From Armatimonas sp043757465 (GTDB taxonomy: Bacteria > Armatimonadota > Armatimonadia > Armatimonadales > Armatimonadaceae), in assembly GCF_043757465.1 (NCBI RefSeq), contig NZ_JAYVPL010000041.1, forward strand, positions 1 through 64,000: a stretch of 64,000 bases of DNA. The letters are read 5' to 3'. The notes under the pieces were generated by a model that saw nothing but the letters and a program-made list of their open reading frames with translations, did no database searches and was not told the DNA's origin. Shown here in pieces: positions 49,632-58,617 of this stretch; position 1 is the stretch's first letter; each line of letters begins with the position of its first letter. A program made the position numbers and the translations under genes.

Positions 49632-52600
49632 TTACCACCCTCGCAAACTGGCTCGAATGTCCCGGCGGCGTTCTTCGGCTTTGGGATCAGGCGGTGGCGG
49701 CGGCTCCTTGAGGGCTTTGTCGAGAAACTCGACTAGCTCCTCAGTCTGGGCCAGCACCTTACTGCTCTGAATATTCATCACTACTTTACTAGGCTGGAAC
49801 TCGTAGCCTTGCTGGGCTTTGAAGGCGGCGCTGAGCGCACGAACGGAGTGCTTGGGCAGCGCGACGCCGGGCTTGAACGTGACGATCACTTGCCGCGCTT
49901 CGGTCTGAATGCCTAAAATACCGATCTCCGCACAGCGCAGGCGCAGGCGCAAGAGACCGAGCGCGTTCCAGACCGGCGGGGGCGGATCACCGAAGCGGTC
50001 CTCGAACTCATCTTGTAGACGTGCCACGTCTACTTTGTCTCTCACGGCGGCGAGCTTTTTGTACATGAGAATGCGCTGGGGCTCGGCGGGAATGTAGGCT
50101 TGCGGAATGGTTGCGGCCACGGGCAAGTCCACGGTGGGGAGAGGGACATCCTCTTTGTCGGGTTCCTCGCCTTTTAGCTCGTGAATGGCCTGCTCCAGAA
50201 GCTGAATGTAGAGATCGAAGCCTACATTGCTGACCGTGCCGCTTTGTTCAGCGCCCAGGAGGTTGCCCGCGCCGCGTAGTTCTAAGTCGCGGAGTGCAAT
50301 TTTATAGCCACTGCCCAACTCGGTGAGCTCGCGGACGGCATCGAGGCGCTGCTCGGCAATCGTGGTGAGGCTCTTGCCCTTGCGGTAGAGTAGATAGGCG
50401 AAGGCCTGCACTTTTGCCCGGCCCACGCGGCCTCGGAGCTGGTAGAGCTGCGAGAGTCCAAGCTTGTCGGCGTTGTCAATGATAATGGTATTGACATTGG
50501 GAATGTCGAGGCCCGACTCCACAATGGTGGTGCAGACCAGCACATCGAATTTTTTATGGTAGAACTCGAACATCGTGTCTTCTAGTTCATCGTTGCCCAT
50601 CTGGCCGTGCGCCACTTTGCAGCGCGCCGTCGGGACGAGCTGTTCGATGTGATTGGCGATGTGGTAGATGCTCTCCACTCTATTGTGCAGAAAATACACC
50701 TGGCCGCCCTGGTCAAGCTCGCGCAGAATGGCCTCGCGAATGAGCAGATCATCGAACTCCTTGACAAAGGTCTTGACGGCGGTGCGGCCCTCGGGTGGGT
50801 CATTAATAAGCGACATATCCCGAATGCCGGAGAGCGACATGTGCATGGTTCGGGGGATGGGGGTCGCGCTCATGGCCAGCACGTCCACGCTCTTACGGAG
50901 CTGTTTGAGGCGCTCCTTGTGCGTCACGCCAAAGCGCTGCTCCTCGTCCACGATCACGAGGCCAAGATCCTTGAACTCGACATCTTTGGAGAGCAGTCGG
51001 TGGGTGCCAATAACAATGTCCACGCCGCCGACTCTGAGATCCTCCAGGGTCTTGGTGTGCTCTTTGGCACTACGAAAGCGCGAGAGCTGGTCCACGCGCA
51101 CGGGAAACGCGGCGAGGCGCTCACTAAAGGTCTGGAAGTGCTGCGATGCTAGAACCGTGGTGGGGCACAAGACCGCCACTTGACGGCCCTCGCTAGCGAC
51201 TTTAAACGCGGCGCGCATCGCCACTTCGGTCTTGCCAAAGCCCACGTCGCCGCAGATTAATCTATCCATCGGGCGTGGAGACTCCAGGTCCCGCTTCACA
51301 TCTTCGATAGCCGCGAGCTGATCAGGCGTCTCGGTGTAGGCAAAAGACTGCTCCATGTCCTGAATCCAGGGCGTGTCAGGAGCGTAGGCGTAGCCCTCAA
51401 TGGCCTGACGGGCGGCGTAGAGCGCGATCAGCTCACCCGCGATCTCTTTGACCTGACGTTTGGCTCTTGCTGTGGCCTTGAGCCACTCGGTGCCGCCCAG
51501 CTTGTTCACCGACGGCGACCCGCCCTCGGAGCCGATGTATTTCTGCACCCGGTCCACTTGATCCACGGGCACATAGAGCCTGTCGCTGCCCTCGTAGGCA
51601 ATCACCAGAAACTCTTTTTCCACGGGTGGCGCACCGGGAAACGGAGCCGTGTTCATCTTGGTCAGGCCCGCATACATACCGATGCCATGATGAATATGCA
51701 CCACATAGTCGCCGGATTTCACGTCCAGCAGGCTTGTGATGCGCATTCCCTCACGGAATTCGCGACGCTTGGCCTGCTTCTTGAAGCGGTGTCGGTCGCC
51801 AAAAAGCTCTGTGTCCGAGAGCACCACCAGATTTGCCTCGGGAAGCCGGAAGCCCGCGGTAATTAAGCCATCAATGAGCTTGACTTGTGCGCTCTCCTGA
51901 ATGCCAAAGCCACGCAGACGCGGCGCTTGTGCGGAGATTAAAATCACGCGGGCACCGTTGGTTGTCCAGGTATCAATGGCCTCTTTGAGGGGGCCGGGCC
52001 GTCCGCCGAAGCTCTCCGCGGGTGCACCCTGAACACTGAGATGCAGCGACGGGGCCAGGAAGGGCAGGGCGCGTGCGAGGAGCGTGAGCAACAGTGTGGG
52101 ACGAGCTGCCGTGAGCTGGCGCAGTATCGCCTCAAAGTCTGCCCAGAGGCCCCCCCCGCCCCCGATAACGGGGGAGCCATTGTAGGCTAAAATCTCACCG
52201 CGTTCTGCGCGGCCTGCCAGGCTTTTTTGGATTCCCTCCAGCACGCGCTCCGCATAGGGTTCGAGTTGCGCGGGCTCGTCTAAGATGAGGATTGCGTCCT
52301 CGGGAAGATAGGCCGCGGTCGGAACGGCATCGGGGTGAATCAGGAGCAGATAGCGCTCGACACCGCCGAAATAGTTCGCTAGCCCCAGCTTGACGATATC
52401 GCCCTCGGCACTATCGCGGAGCTTCTCGGCACGGCTTACGTCAAAGTTCTTAAGCGTGCCTGCGAGCTGCTTTTTTAGAGTCTCCTGGGCGGTAGCCATG
52501 CGCTCGCGGGTAAAGGCCATCTCATGCGCGGCGACAATAACAATTTGCTCTTGCTTGCCTTCGCTGCGCTGGCTCTCGGGATCAAACGGGCGAATGCTCT

Positions 52601-53222
52601 CCACCTCATCGCCAAATAAGTCAATGCGTACGGGCACGCTCACGTCGGCGGGCCAGACATCGAGCAGATCACCGCGCCTTGCAAACGTCCCTGGGAGCTG
52701 CACAAGCTCGGTGCGCCGGTAACCAAACGCATTGAGCCGCGCCGCCGTTTGATCTAGCGAGAGCGTGTCGCCCACCGTGACAGTTAATCGGCGTGTTTTG
52801 AGAACCACCGGCGGCGGCGCGAGCTGGAGCAAGGCTGCCGTGGTGGTCACTAAGACACGGGGGGTGATTCCCTGCGCCAGATCTCCGAGCAGCCGTACGC
52901 GTTTGCCCGAGCCGCGCACATCCCGTTCCGAGTCTGCATCGTCTAAAAGAAGGTTGAGTGAGCTTGGGAGACGCTCTAGCGTGGTTCCTGGGGGAAGAAA
53001 GAGCGCCAGGTCATCGGCGAGGCGCGTGGCGGCATCGTCGGTGTAGGTCACGAGCACCAGTGGTTTTTTCAGGTCTTCCTGAAGTCGGGCCAGAAGCCAG
53101 CCCCGTGCGGCGACAGGCATTCCTTCGAGCTGGACAGCACAGAAACCCTGCCGCAGTGCTTCTTCTGTCTGCGCCAGGGTCTTCCAGCCATCCGCGAGCG
53201 AGAGCAGAGCGGTTAAGTTCAT
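49632..53222 (-). CDS. mfd: Transcription-repair coupling factor Mfd
   Basis: 1196 residues. Displaces RNA polymerase stalled at DNA lesions and recruits UvrA. An N-terminal UvrB-like module (FLPPGTTLERLPSS, RRGDLLDVWP), the RNAP-interaction domain, and a RecG-like translocase follow: GDVGFGKTEVA (Walker A), DEEQ (Walker B), SATPIPRTM and QLRGRVGR motif VI. Length is normal for Mfd. The frame is open upstream to 54137 but that part is antisense to valS. ATG 53222 is preferred over ATG 53228 because TATAAT ends 9 nt before the former and only 3 nt before the latter. A short C/G-rich repeat is encoded near residues 350-358. Confidence 0.97.
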   Translation of the reverse strand: MNLTALLSLADGWKTLAQTEEALRQGFCAVQLEGMPVAARGWLLARLQEDLKKPLVLVTYTDDAATRLADDLALFLPPGTTLERLPSSLNLLLDDADSERDVRGSGKRVRLLGDLAQGITPRVLVTTTAALLQLAPPPVVLKTRRLTVTVGDTLSLDQTAARLNAFGYRRTELVQLPGTFARRGDLLDVWPADVSVPVRIDLFGDEVESIRPFDPESQRSEGKQEQIVIVAAHEMAFTRERMATAQETLKKQLAGTLKNFDVSRAEKLRDSAEGDIVKLGLANYFGGVERYLLLIHPDAVPTAAYLPEDAILILDEPAQLEPYAERVLEGIQKSLAGRAERGEILAYNGSPVIGGGGGLWADFEAILRQLTAARPTLLLTLLARALPFLAPSLHLSVQGAPAESFGGRPGPLKEAIDTWTTNGARVILISAQAPRLRGFGIQESAQVKLIDGLITAGFRLPEANLVVLSDTELFGDRHRFKKQAKRREFREGMRITSLLDVKSGDYVVHIHHGIGMYAGLTKMNTAPFPGAPPVEKEFLVIAYEGSDRLYVPVDQVDRVQKYIGSEGGSPSVNKLGGTEWLKATARAKRQVKEIAGELIALYAARQAIEGYAYAPDTPWIQDMEQSFAYTETPDQLAAIEDVKRDLESPRPMDRLICGDVGFGKTEVAMRAAFKVASEGRQVAVLCPTTVLASQHFQTFSERLAAFPVRVDQLSRFRSAKEHTKTLEDLRVGGVDIVIGTHRLLSKDVEFKDLGLVIVDEEQRFGVTHKERLKQLRKSVDVLAMSATPIPRTMHMSLSGIRDMSLINDPPEGRTAVKTFVKEFDDLLIREAILRELDQGGQVYFLHNRVESIYHIANHIEQLVPTARCKVAHGQMGNDELEDTMFEFYHKKFDVLVCTTIVESGLDIPNVNTIIIDNADKLGLSQLYQLRGRVGRAKVQAFAYLLYRKGKSLTTIAEQRLDAVRELTELGSGYKIALRDLELRGAGNLLGAEQSGTVSNVGFDLYIQLLEQAIHELKGEEPDKEDVPLPTVDLPVAATIPQAYIPAEPQRILMYKKLAAVRDKVDVARLQDEFEDRFGDPPPPVWNALGLLRLRLRCAEIGILGIQTEARQVIVTFKPGVALPKHSVRALSAAFKAQQGYEFQPSKVVMNIQSSKVLAQTEELVEFLDKALKEPPPPPDPKAEERRRDIRASLRGW
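52149..52176. repeat. In-frame C/G-rich repeat in mfd
   Basis: CCCCCCCCGCCCCCGATAAC then GGGGG: a degenerate member of the repeat family. It encodes the glycine run VIGGGGGLW near residue 353, a likely surface loop. Confidence 0.5.
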
Positions 53223-53251
53223 GGACATGAGATTATACCCCGTGATAAACT
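53222..53251 (+). promoter_or_regulatory. Candidate promoter of the valS T-box transcript
   Basis: TGGACA (53222-53227) and TAAACT (53246-53251) separated by 18 bases, giving a start near 53258 just before the T-box leader. It overlaps the first mfd codons and its -10 box. Confidence 0.45.
53232..53237 (-). promoter_or_regulatory. -10 box of mfd
   Basis: Minus-strand TATAAT 9 nt before the ATG at 53222. It overlaps the presumed plus-strand valS promoter (TGGACA 53222-53227, TAAACT 53246-53251), so the two divergent promoters share bases. Confidence 0.55.
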
Positions 53252-53257
53252 GCTCTA

Positions 53258-53505
53258 AGCTTCTGCGAAGAAGTGGGAAGAGTAAGCAGGTAGGTTTCGC
53301 CAGAGAAGAAGGGTCGTCGGCTGAGAGCCCTTTTCGAAAAATACTTTCTGAATGTCGCCCACGGAGCAGGACGGGTTGCGCCCGAAATAGCGTGCGAAAG
53401 TGCGTCGGCTCTGCGCCGACGAACCGGGGTGGTACCGCGCGAGCGGCTCTAAATTTATCTGGAGCCCCGCGTCCCTGGGCAATGTTGCCCGAGGACGCGG
53501 GGCTT
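53258..53505 (+). promoter_or_regulatory. T-box riboswitch leader of valS
   Basis: The T-box core GGGGTGGTACCGCG is present (53426-53439); its TGGT pairs with an uncharged tRNA ending ACCA. The lower Stem I is visible as GTGGG (53273-53277) against CCCAC (53358-53362), with an AGAGTA-type internal loop and GAATGTCG opposite. The triplet GTC at 53354-53356 is a valine specifier, matching the downstream gene. A long hairpin, GCCCCGCGTCC (53464-53474) against GGACGCGGGGC (53493-53503), is the likely terminator. Binding of uncharged tRNA-Val should favour the antiterminator and valS expression. Confidence 0.92.
53464..53503 (+). terminator. T-box controlled terminator hairpin
   Basis: An 11-bp GC-rich stem with an inner GGGCAA/TTGCCC helix. 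Only CTTTCC follows, so there is no true T-tract; termination may rely on stem strength or another mechanism. Confidence 0.65.
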
Positions 53506-53537
53506 TCCGCGTCTTGGGGTGAAGGAGCCAACAACGA

Positions 53538-56201
53538 ATGGAACTCTCGACACGTTACGAGCCGCAAGAGGCGGAGGCGGCGATCTATGCGCAGTGGCTC
53601 GCTGCCAATAGCTTTCGGGCGACGCCCGATAGTCGCACGCCGTACTGCATCACGATCCCCCCGCCCAATGTCACGGGTGCGCTGCACATGGGCCATGCGC
53701 TCAACCACACGATCATGGACACACTGGGGCGCTGGAAGCGTATGCTCGGCTTCAATGTGCTGATCCTGCCCGGCACCGACCATGCAGGGATTGCCACGCA
53801 GGCCGTGGTGGAGCGCAAACTCAAGCAGGAGGAGCGCAAGACCCGCTATGATCTGGGCCGCGAGGCGTTTACCGAGAAAGTGTGGGAGTGGAAAGAGGAG
53901 TACGGCAATAAGATCGTCTCCCAGATGCAGCGTCTTGGGTGCAGCTACGACTGGAGCCGCCTGCGCTTTACCATGGACGAGAGTTACGTGGAGGCGATTC
54001 ACACGGTCTTTGAAAAGCTCTACGCCGATGGCTATATCTACATCGGGGAGCGGATGGTGAACTGGTCGCCGGGCTTTCAGAGCGTGATCTCCGACATCGA
54101 GATTGACAGTCGCGAGGAAGACGGGTTTCTCTGGCACCTGCGTTACCCGTACACGGATGGCACGGGCGCAATTATTGTCGCCACAAGCCGCCCCGAGACC
54201 ATGCTCGGTGATACGGCGGTGGCCGTAAGCCCCAAAGATACGCGCTACGTGAGTGTTCTTGGTAAGAGCATTACGCTGCCGCTGGTAGGCCGCGAGATTC
54301 CGATCTTAGCCGATGACTTTGTGGATCCTGCGTTTGGCACGGGCGCGGTGAAGATCACGCCCTTTCACGATCCCAACGACTATGAGATGGGCAACCGGCA
54401 TGGCTTAGAGCGCATTGAGGTAATCGGGCCGGATGCAAAAATGACAGCAAATGCGGGCGAGTATGCCGGACTGGATCGCTTCGAGGCACGCAAGCGCATC
54501 GTGGCGGATCTGGAGGCGCTCGGTCTGCTGGAGAAGATCGAGCCGTACCGCCACACCGTGCCGTACTGCGATCGTTCGGGGGCCGTGATCGAGCCGCGCC
54601 CGTCGTCGCAGTGGTTCTGCAAGATGGGCGGCACCGAGATGGTGGATAAGTCTATTGAGGCCGTGCGCGACGGCTCGATTCGCTTTTTGCCCGAGCGTTA
54701 CCGCGAGATCTACCTGCTCTGGATGGAGAAAATTCGCGATTGGCCGATCTCCCGCCAGCTCTGGTGGGGCCATCGCCTGCCCGTGTGGCGCAAGACCGAC
54801 TCCAACCCCGAGGAGGCGAGTAGCTGGGTATTTGCCCGAACCCAAGACGAGGCCGAAGCGAAGCTGGGCAGCACCGAGATTCTGCAATCGTCGGACGTGC
54901 TCGACACGTGGTTTAGCTCCGCACTCTGGCCCTTTGCCACGCTGGGCTGGCCGCACACGGAGACCGACCTCAGCTACTACTACCCGACGAGCCTGCTTTC
55001 GACGGCGCAGGAGATTCTCTATCTCTGGGTGGCGCGCATGATCATGACCGGTGAGCTCTTCCTCGGCAAGAAGCCCTTCGAGGAGGTCTACATTCATGCG
55101 ACTGTGCTGGACGAGCACGGGCGGCGTATGAGCAAATCTAAAGGCAATGGCATTGATCCCGTGGAACTGATCGAGCTCTACGGGGCCGACGCGCTGCGTT
55201 TTGCGCTGGCACGTGAGGCTGGGCAGCGTCAGGACATTCGCTTCAAGCCCGTGAAGATGGGCAAACAGGAGCAAGTGGAGCAGGCGCGTAACTTTGCCAA
55301 TAAGATCTGGAACGCCAGCCGCTTCGTGATGATGAATTTGGAAGCCCCCCCTGCCCCCGCAAGCGGGGGAGCCGAGTTTGCGCCCAAACCAATCGCGCTC
55401 GTGGATCGCTGGATTCTCTCTCGCCTCGCTGCCACTGCTGATGCAGTGAACGCTGGGTTTGCGAGCTACAACATAGACGATGCCTCGCGGGCGCTCTATG
55501 AGTTCTTCTGGAGCGATTTTTGTGATTGGTACGTCGAGGCCGCCAAACCGAGACTTGCAGCAGGCGATGAAAGTACCAAAGCCACGCTCTGGTATACTTT
55601 GGAGCGCTCGCTGCGCCTGCTCCACCCGATCTTGCCGCACCTCACGGAGACGCTCTGGCAGGCGCTTCCAGGCGCAAAAGCGGCGGCTGGCTGTGACTTC
55701 CTGATGCAGGCGGCATTTCCCAAAGACTTGCCGTATCGCGATGAAGCCGCTGAAGCCGAGTGGGAAGCCGTTCAGGAAATCACGGTGGCGATTCGCAATG
55801 TGCAAGCGGTGAACAACCTCAAAAAAGGCGGCGAGGCGTTTGTCACAACAAGCAAACCTGAGGTTCTTGAGAGCAGTCGCTCGATTATCGAGTTCCTGAC
55901 GCGCTTCACGCTGGTGCTGGGCGCTGGCCCATCCGACGGCCATCTTCAACCCACACGCTTTGGCGATGTGCGCCTGCCGCGCCCTGAAGCAAGCCCGGAG
56001 GAGCTTGCTGCCGAAAAGGGACGTCTTGAGAATGACTTGCTGAAGATCGAGAAGGATCTGGAGGGACTTAACAAGCGCTTGGACGATCCTAGCTTTGCCG
56101 AGCGTGCGCCCGAGGCCGTTGTGGTCAAAACGCGCTCCCAGCAAGTCGAGTTGTTGGAAAAGCAGGGCAAGCTGCAAGAGCGACTGGCGCAGCTCGGTTA
56201 G
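53538..56201 (+). CDS. valS: Valyl-tRNA synthetase
   Basis: Charges tRNA-Val. 887 residues, class I: PPPNVTGALHMGHAL (HIGH box), a CP1 editing domain about 190-340, RRMSKSKGN (KMSKS), an anticodon-binding domain, and a C-terminal coiled-coil arm (ending LLEKQGKLQERLAQLG). AAGGAG lies 10 nt before the ATG at 53538. Expression is controlled by the T-box leader upstream. An in-frame C/G-rich repeat encodes about residues 603-612 between the KMSKS region and the anticodon domain. Its stop overlaps the convergent folC stop. Confidence 0.98.
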   Translation: MELSTRYEPQEAEAAIYAQWLAANSFRATPDSRTPYCITIPPPNVTGALHMGHALNHTIMDTLGRWKRMLGFNVLILPGTDHAGIATQAVVERKLKQEERKTRYDLGREAFTEKVWEWKEEYGNKIVSQMQRLGCSYDWSRLRFTMDESYVEAIHTVFEKLYADGYIYIGERMVNWSPGFQSVISDIEIDSREEDGFLWHLRYPYTDGTGAIIVATSRPETMLGDTAVAVSPKDTRYVSVLGKSITLPLVGREIPILADDFVDPAFGTGAVKITPFHDPNDYEMGNRHGLERIEVIGPDAKMTANAGEYAGLDRFEARKRIVADLEALGLLEKIEPYRHTVPYCDRSGAVIEPRPSSQWFCKMGGTEMVDKSIEAVRDGSIRFLPERYREIYLLWMEKIRDWPISRQLWWGHRLPVWRKTDSNPEEASSWVFARTQDEAEAKLGSTEILQSSDVLDTWFSSALWPFATLGWPHTETDLSYYYPTSLLSTAQEILYLWVARMIMTGELFLGKKPFEEVYIHATVLDEHGRRMSKSKGNGIDPVELIELYGADALRFALAREAGQRQDIRFKPVKMGKQEQVEQARNFANKIWNASRFVMMNLEAPPAPASGGAEFAPKPIALVDRWILSRLAATADAVNAGFASYNIDDASRALYEFFWSDFCDWYVEAAKPRLAAGDESTKATLWYTLERSLRLLHPILPHLTETLWQALPGAKAAAGCDFLMQAAFPKDLPYRDEAAEAEWEAVQEITVAIRNVQAVNNLKKGGEAFVTTSKPEVLESSRSIIEFLTRFTLVLGAGPSDGHLQPTRFGDVRLPRPEASPEELAAEKGRLENDLLKIEKDLEGLNKRLDDPSFAERAPEAVVVKTRSQQVELLEKQGKLQERLAQLG
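55344..55372. repeat. In-frame C/G-rich repeat in valS
   Basis: CCCCCCCTGCCCCCGC, two A, GCGGGGG: the family hairpin. It encodes the APPAPASGGAEF-type stretch that sits just before the ALVDRWILSRL helix, as an apparent small insertion. Confidence 0.65.
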
Positions 56202-57400
56202 AAGCGCAGAGCTTCTGGTGTCTCTCCCACGACATAGAATGAGCCAGTGACGATAACACGTAGGGGGCTCTTAAGCGCCGTCTGGATCGCATCAGGAACG
56301 TGGGGGAGACACACAACCGGCAGGCCAAGAGCCTCTGCCGCTGTGGCGACCTCGGTGGCGGGAATGGGCTTGAACGTGGGCTCCGTGGCGATCACGGTGT
56401 GCAGAAGTGGGGCTAGCACGGCGAGAAACGGGGCGGGATCGTGGGTCTGTTTGGAGCCAATCACGGCCGTAAACTTCTCCCCAGGAAACTCCTCCTGAAG
56501 CGCCGCCACGAGCGTACGAGCCCCGTCTTCGTTGTGCGCTCCATCTAGGATCAGTCGTCCGCCCTGGCAGACCTGAAAGCGTCCGGGGAGCGCTGCGGTC
56601 TCCAGGCCCGTGCGAATTGCATTCTCAGGAATCTCAAGCGTCCGCGCGATCCAAGTGGCGGTGCTGGCGTTGACACGCTGGTGTGGGCCACGTAGCGAAA
56701 GATGTGTGCCACTTGGGAACGCATCGTCGGGAACATGCACGAGAGGCACAGCTTCTTCTCGCGCTTTTTTGGTGATTGCAGCGAGCGCCTCAGGCTCAGT
56801 AACGGGTGTGATGCAAGCGCGCGTGCCGCGCTTCAGAATCCCAGCTTTCTGGCCCGCGATCTCACCCAGCGTGCTGCCCAGCAAATTCACGTGGTCAAAA
56901 CCAATACTCGTGATCGCAGCCACGAGCGGCGCTGGGATGATATTGGTCGAGTCGTAGGTGCCCCCGATTCCGACCTCGATCACCGCAAAGTCCACACCAA
57001 TCTCGGCGAAGTGCTTGAAGGCGATTGCTGTCTTGAGTTCAAATTCCGTGATCGCGCCGTACTCGCTCTCGTTCATCGCCTCAACAAACGGGGCCAGCTC
57101 CTCCACATGCCGGGCCAGATCCGCTTTTGCGATCGGGAGCCCACCCACCATCCAGCGCTCCCGCACATCAAAGACATAGGGCGAGAGATAGGCTCCCACG
57201 CAGTAGCCCGCCGCTTGCAAGATCGCCGCCGTCATGGTGGTTACTGATCCCTTACCATTGGTTCCGGCAATATGGACACAGCGTAGCTTGTCTTGCGGAG
57301 AGCCTACCTGAGAGAGTAGCATCTTGAGACGCGCCGGGTCTTTGCGGGGAGAAAAAGTGATGCGGTTGGCGAGGTAGAGAACCGCCTGGTCGAAAGTCAC
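56198..57400 (-). CDS. folC: Folylpolyglutamate/dihydrofolate synthase (FolC)
   Basis: ATP-dependent ligase that adds glutamate to dihydropteroate and tetrahydrofolates, Mur-ligase fold. 400 residues with HIAGTNGKGSVTTM (P-loop), GIGGTYDSTN and the LDGAHNEDGART segment of the C-terminal domain. The GTG at 57400 is chosen because the family N-terminus TFDQAVLYLANR begins there and TAGAAT lies 7 nt upstream; the longer frame adds an unlikely basic peptide. Convergent with valS (4-nt overlap) and divergent from a pilin-like gene. Confidence 0.95.
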   Translation of the reverse strand: MTFDQAVLYLANRITFSPRKDPARLKMLLSQVGSPQDKLRCVHIAGTNGKGSVTTMTAAILQAAGYCVGAYLSPYVFDVRERWMVGGLPIAKADLARHVEELAPFVEAMNESEYGAITEFELKTAIAFKHFAEIGVDFAVIEVGIGGTYDSTNIIPAPLVAAITSIGFDHVNLLGSTLGEIAGQKAGILKRGTRACITPVTEPEALAAITKKAREEAVPLVHVPDDAFPSGTHLSLRGPHQRVNASTATWIARTLEIPENAIRTGLETAALPGRFQVCQGGRLILDGAHNEDGARTLVAALQEEFPGEKFTAVIGSKQTHDPAPFLAVLAPLLHTVIATEPTFKPIPATEVATAAEALGLPVVCLPHVPDAIQTALKSPLRVIVTGSFYVVGETPEALRF

Positions 57401-57407
57401 AAATACT

Positions 57408-57413
57408 ATTCTA
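57408..57413 (-). promoter_or_regulatory. Leaderless -10 box of folC
   Basis: Minus-strand TAGAAT, seven bases before the GTG at 57400, with no Shine-Dalgarno sequence between. Confidence 0.5.
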
Positions 57414-57450
57414 CCGTGTGGCCTAAGCAAAAAATCCGAATCCGCCGAAT

Positions 57451-57843
57451 ATGAAACTGACTATGCGAGAAAGTACTTTCCAACGATCTAGCGCACGTGC
57501 ATTTACGCTGATTGAAATTATGGTGACACTGATGATTGTCACGACTTTACTTGCCATTGCCGTGCCACAATTTCTACGCGCCCGTGAGGTTACTCGGTCG
57601 AGGGGCTGTGTGAAAAATCTCAATACCATTCAGCTCGCCAAAGAGCAGTATGCAATGGATAACCATATGGGCGTGGGAGCGACGATGCCCGCTCTGTCCG
57701 TGTTTTGTGGAGCAGGAACAGCCACCTATATCAAAAATATCCCTTTGTGCCCCTCTAATGGAACCTACACGGTAGGGGATCTTTCGACCGATCCCACCTG
57801 TTCCGTGGGCACGGATGCCTTGATTGTACATGCCCTCCCATAA
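57451..57843 (+). CDS. Prepilin-like (type IV pilin/pseudopilin) protein
   Basis: A 130-residue protein with basic leader, then RAFTLIEIMVTLMIVTTLLA: peptidase site A^FTLIE with Glu at position +5 and a hydrophobic helix. The rest is a small globular domain with three cysteines (FCGAG, LCPSN, TCSVG) that may form a disulfide. Ala precedes the cut site instead of Gly, as also seen in the pseudopilin at 1109. An internal ATG at 57463 is an alternative start. It is alone, with no assembly genes nearby. Confidence 0.85.
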   Translation: MKLTMRESTFQRSSARAFTLIEIMVTLMIVTTLLAIAVPQFLRAREVTRSRGCVKNLNTIQLAKEQYAMDNHMGVGATMPALSVFCGAGTATYIKNIPLCPSNGTYTVGDLSTDPTCSVGTDALIVHALP

Positions 57844-57846
57844 ATA

Positions 57847-58617
57847 CTAGCTCAGAAATTCTAGCGCGAGACGTTTGAACTCCCCCGACAGAACTAAGCT
57901 CAGGTGATCCGTTCCAGGCACTGTTACAAACTCCGCACCAGGAAGTGTTTCGCGCAGACGCTCTGTTTCTGGCATAAAATGATCGTGCTCCGCGAGAATC
58001 ACCCGTGTGGGAACCGTCAGTGGGCGCAGGTCATCCACCCGCCCTGGCCAACCGGGGCCACGCATCATCGCGGCGAGTGCCTTCAAGTCGTTGTTGGTCT
58101 TTGCAGCAAAGCTGCGAAACTGCCTCCCCACTGGGGACTCAATGCTTTCAGGACGGTCGGTCTCCAGAGCCTGCGCGATCGTGCTGGGAAGCATCGGGAT
58201 GTTGTTCGTCCGCAGCACTTTATCTCCGATTCCCGCAAGAACCAACCGTCGCACACGCTCTGGGTAGAGCATGGCGTATTGTAGTGCGAGTCCTCCGCCC
58301 ATCGAGAAGCCTAAGAAGTCCGCGGGAGTTGCCTTTACATCGTCTTGGACGGCGGCAATATCGCGGCAGAGCTTGCTGGGCCAGTAGGCATCGTAGGTGA
58401 AGAACTTACTACTGCGTCCGTGCCCTCGCAGATCCGGCCCGATCACTTTCCTGCCTGTCTCTACAAACGCCTGTGTCCAGCCGACCCCGTGCCAGTTGCG
58501 CCGAAACGAGCTGGAGAAGCCATGCAGCAGAATCACCGGCGCACCCTCGCCATGCACTTCATAGTGAATCGTCGCCTCTTCGTTTTCAATCGTGTGGCTG
58601 GAAAATTCCCAGCTCAT
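57847..58617 (-). CDS. Alpha/beta-fold hydrolase
   Basis: A 256-residue hydrolase with ILLHGFSSSFRRNW (oxyanion HG), PDLRGHGRS, nucleophile elbow GFSMGGG, Asp in LAEHDHFMP, and His in PGTDHLSL: a complete catalytic triad. Of the general 3-oxoadipate enol-lactonase/haloperoxidase-like type; substrate unknown. Its ATG directly follows the TAG of the M14 peptidase gene, so the two are co-transcribed from the promoter at 60044. Confidence 0.9.
   Translation of the reverse strand: MSWEFSSHTIENEEATIHYEVHGEGAPVILLHGFSSSFRRNWHGVGWTQAFVETGRKVIGPDLRGHGRSSKFFTYDAYWPSKLCRDIAAVQDDVKATPADFLGFSMGGGLALQYAMLYPERVRRLVLAGIGDKVLRTNNIPMLPSTIAQALETDRPESIESPVGRQFRSFAAKTNNDLKALAAMMRGPGWPGRVDDLRPLTVPTRVILAEHDHFMPETERLRETLPGAEFVTVPGTDHLSLVLSGEFKRLALEFLS

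Noticed and set aside
53223..54137. Upstream extension of the mfd reading frame by about 305 codons
   Set aside because: This part is antisense to the T-box leader and valS, and Mfd homology begins at the ATG near 53222.
54405..56177. 590-codon minus-strand open frame
   Set aside because: It lies wholly antisense to valS, whose motifs are complete; long shadow frames are common in GC-rich genes.
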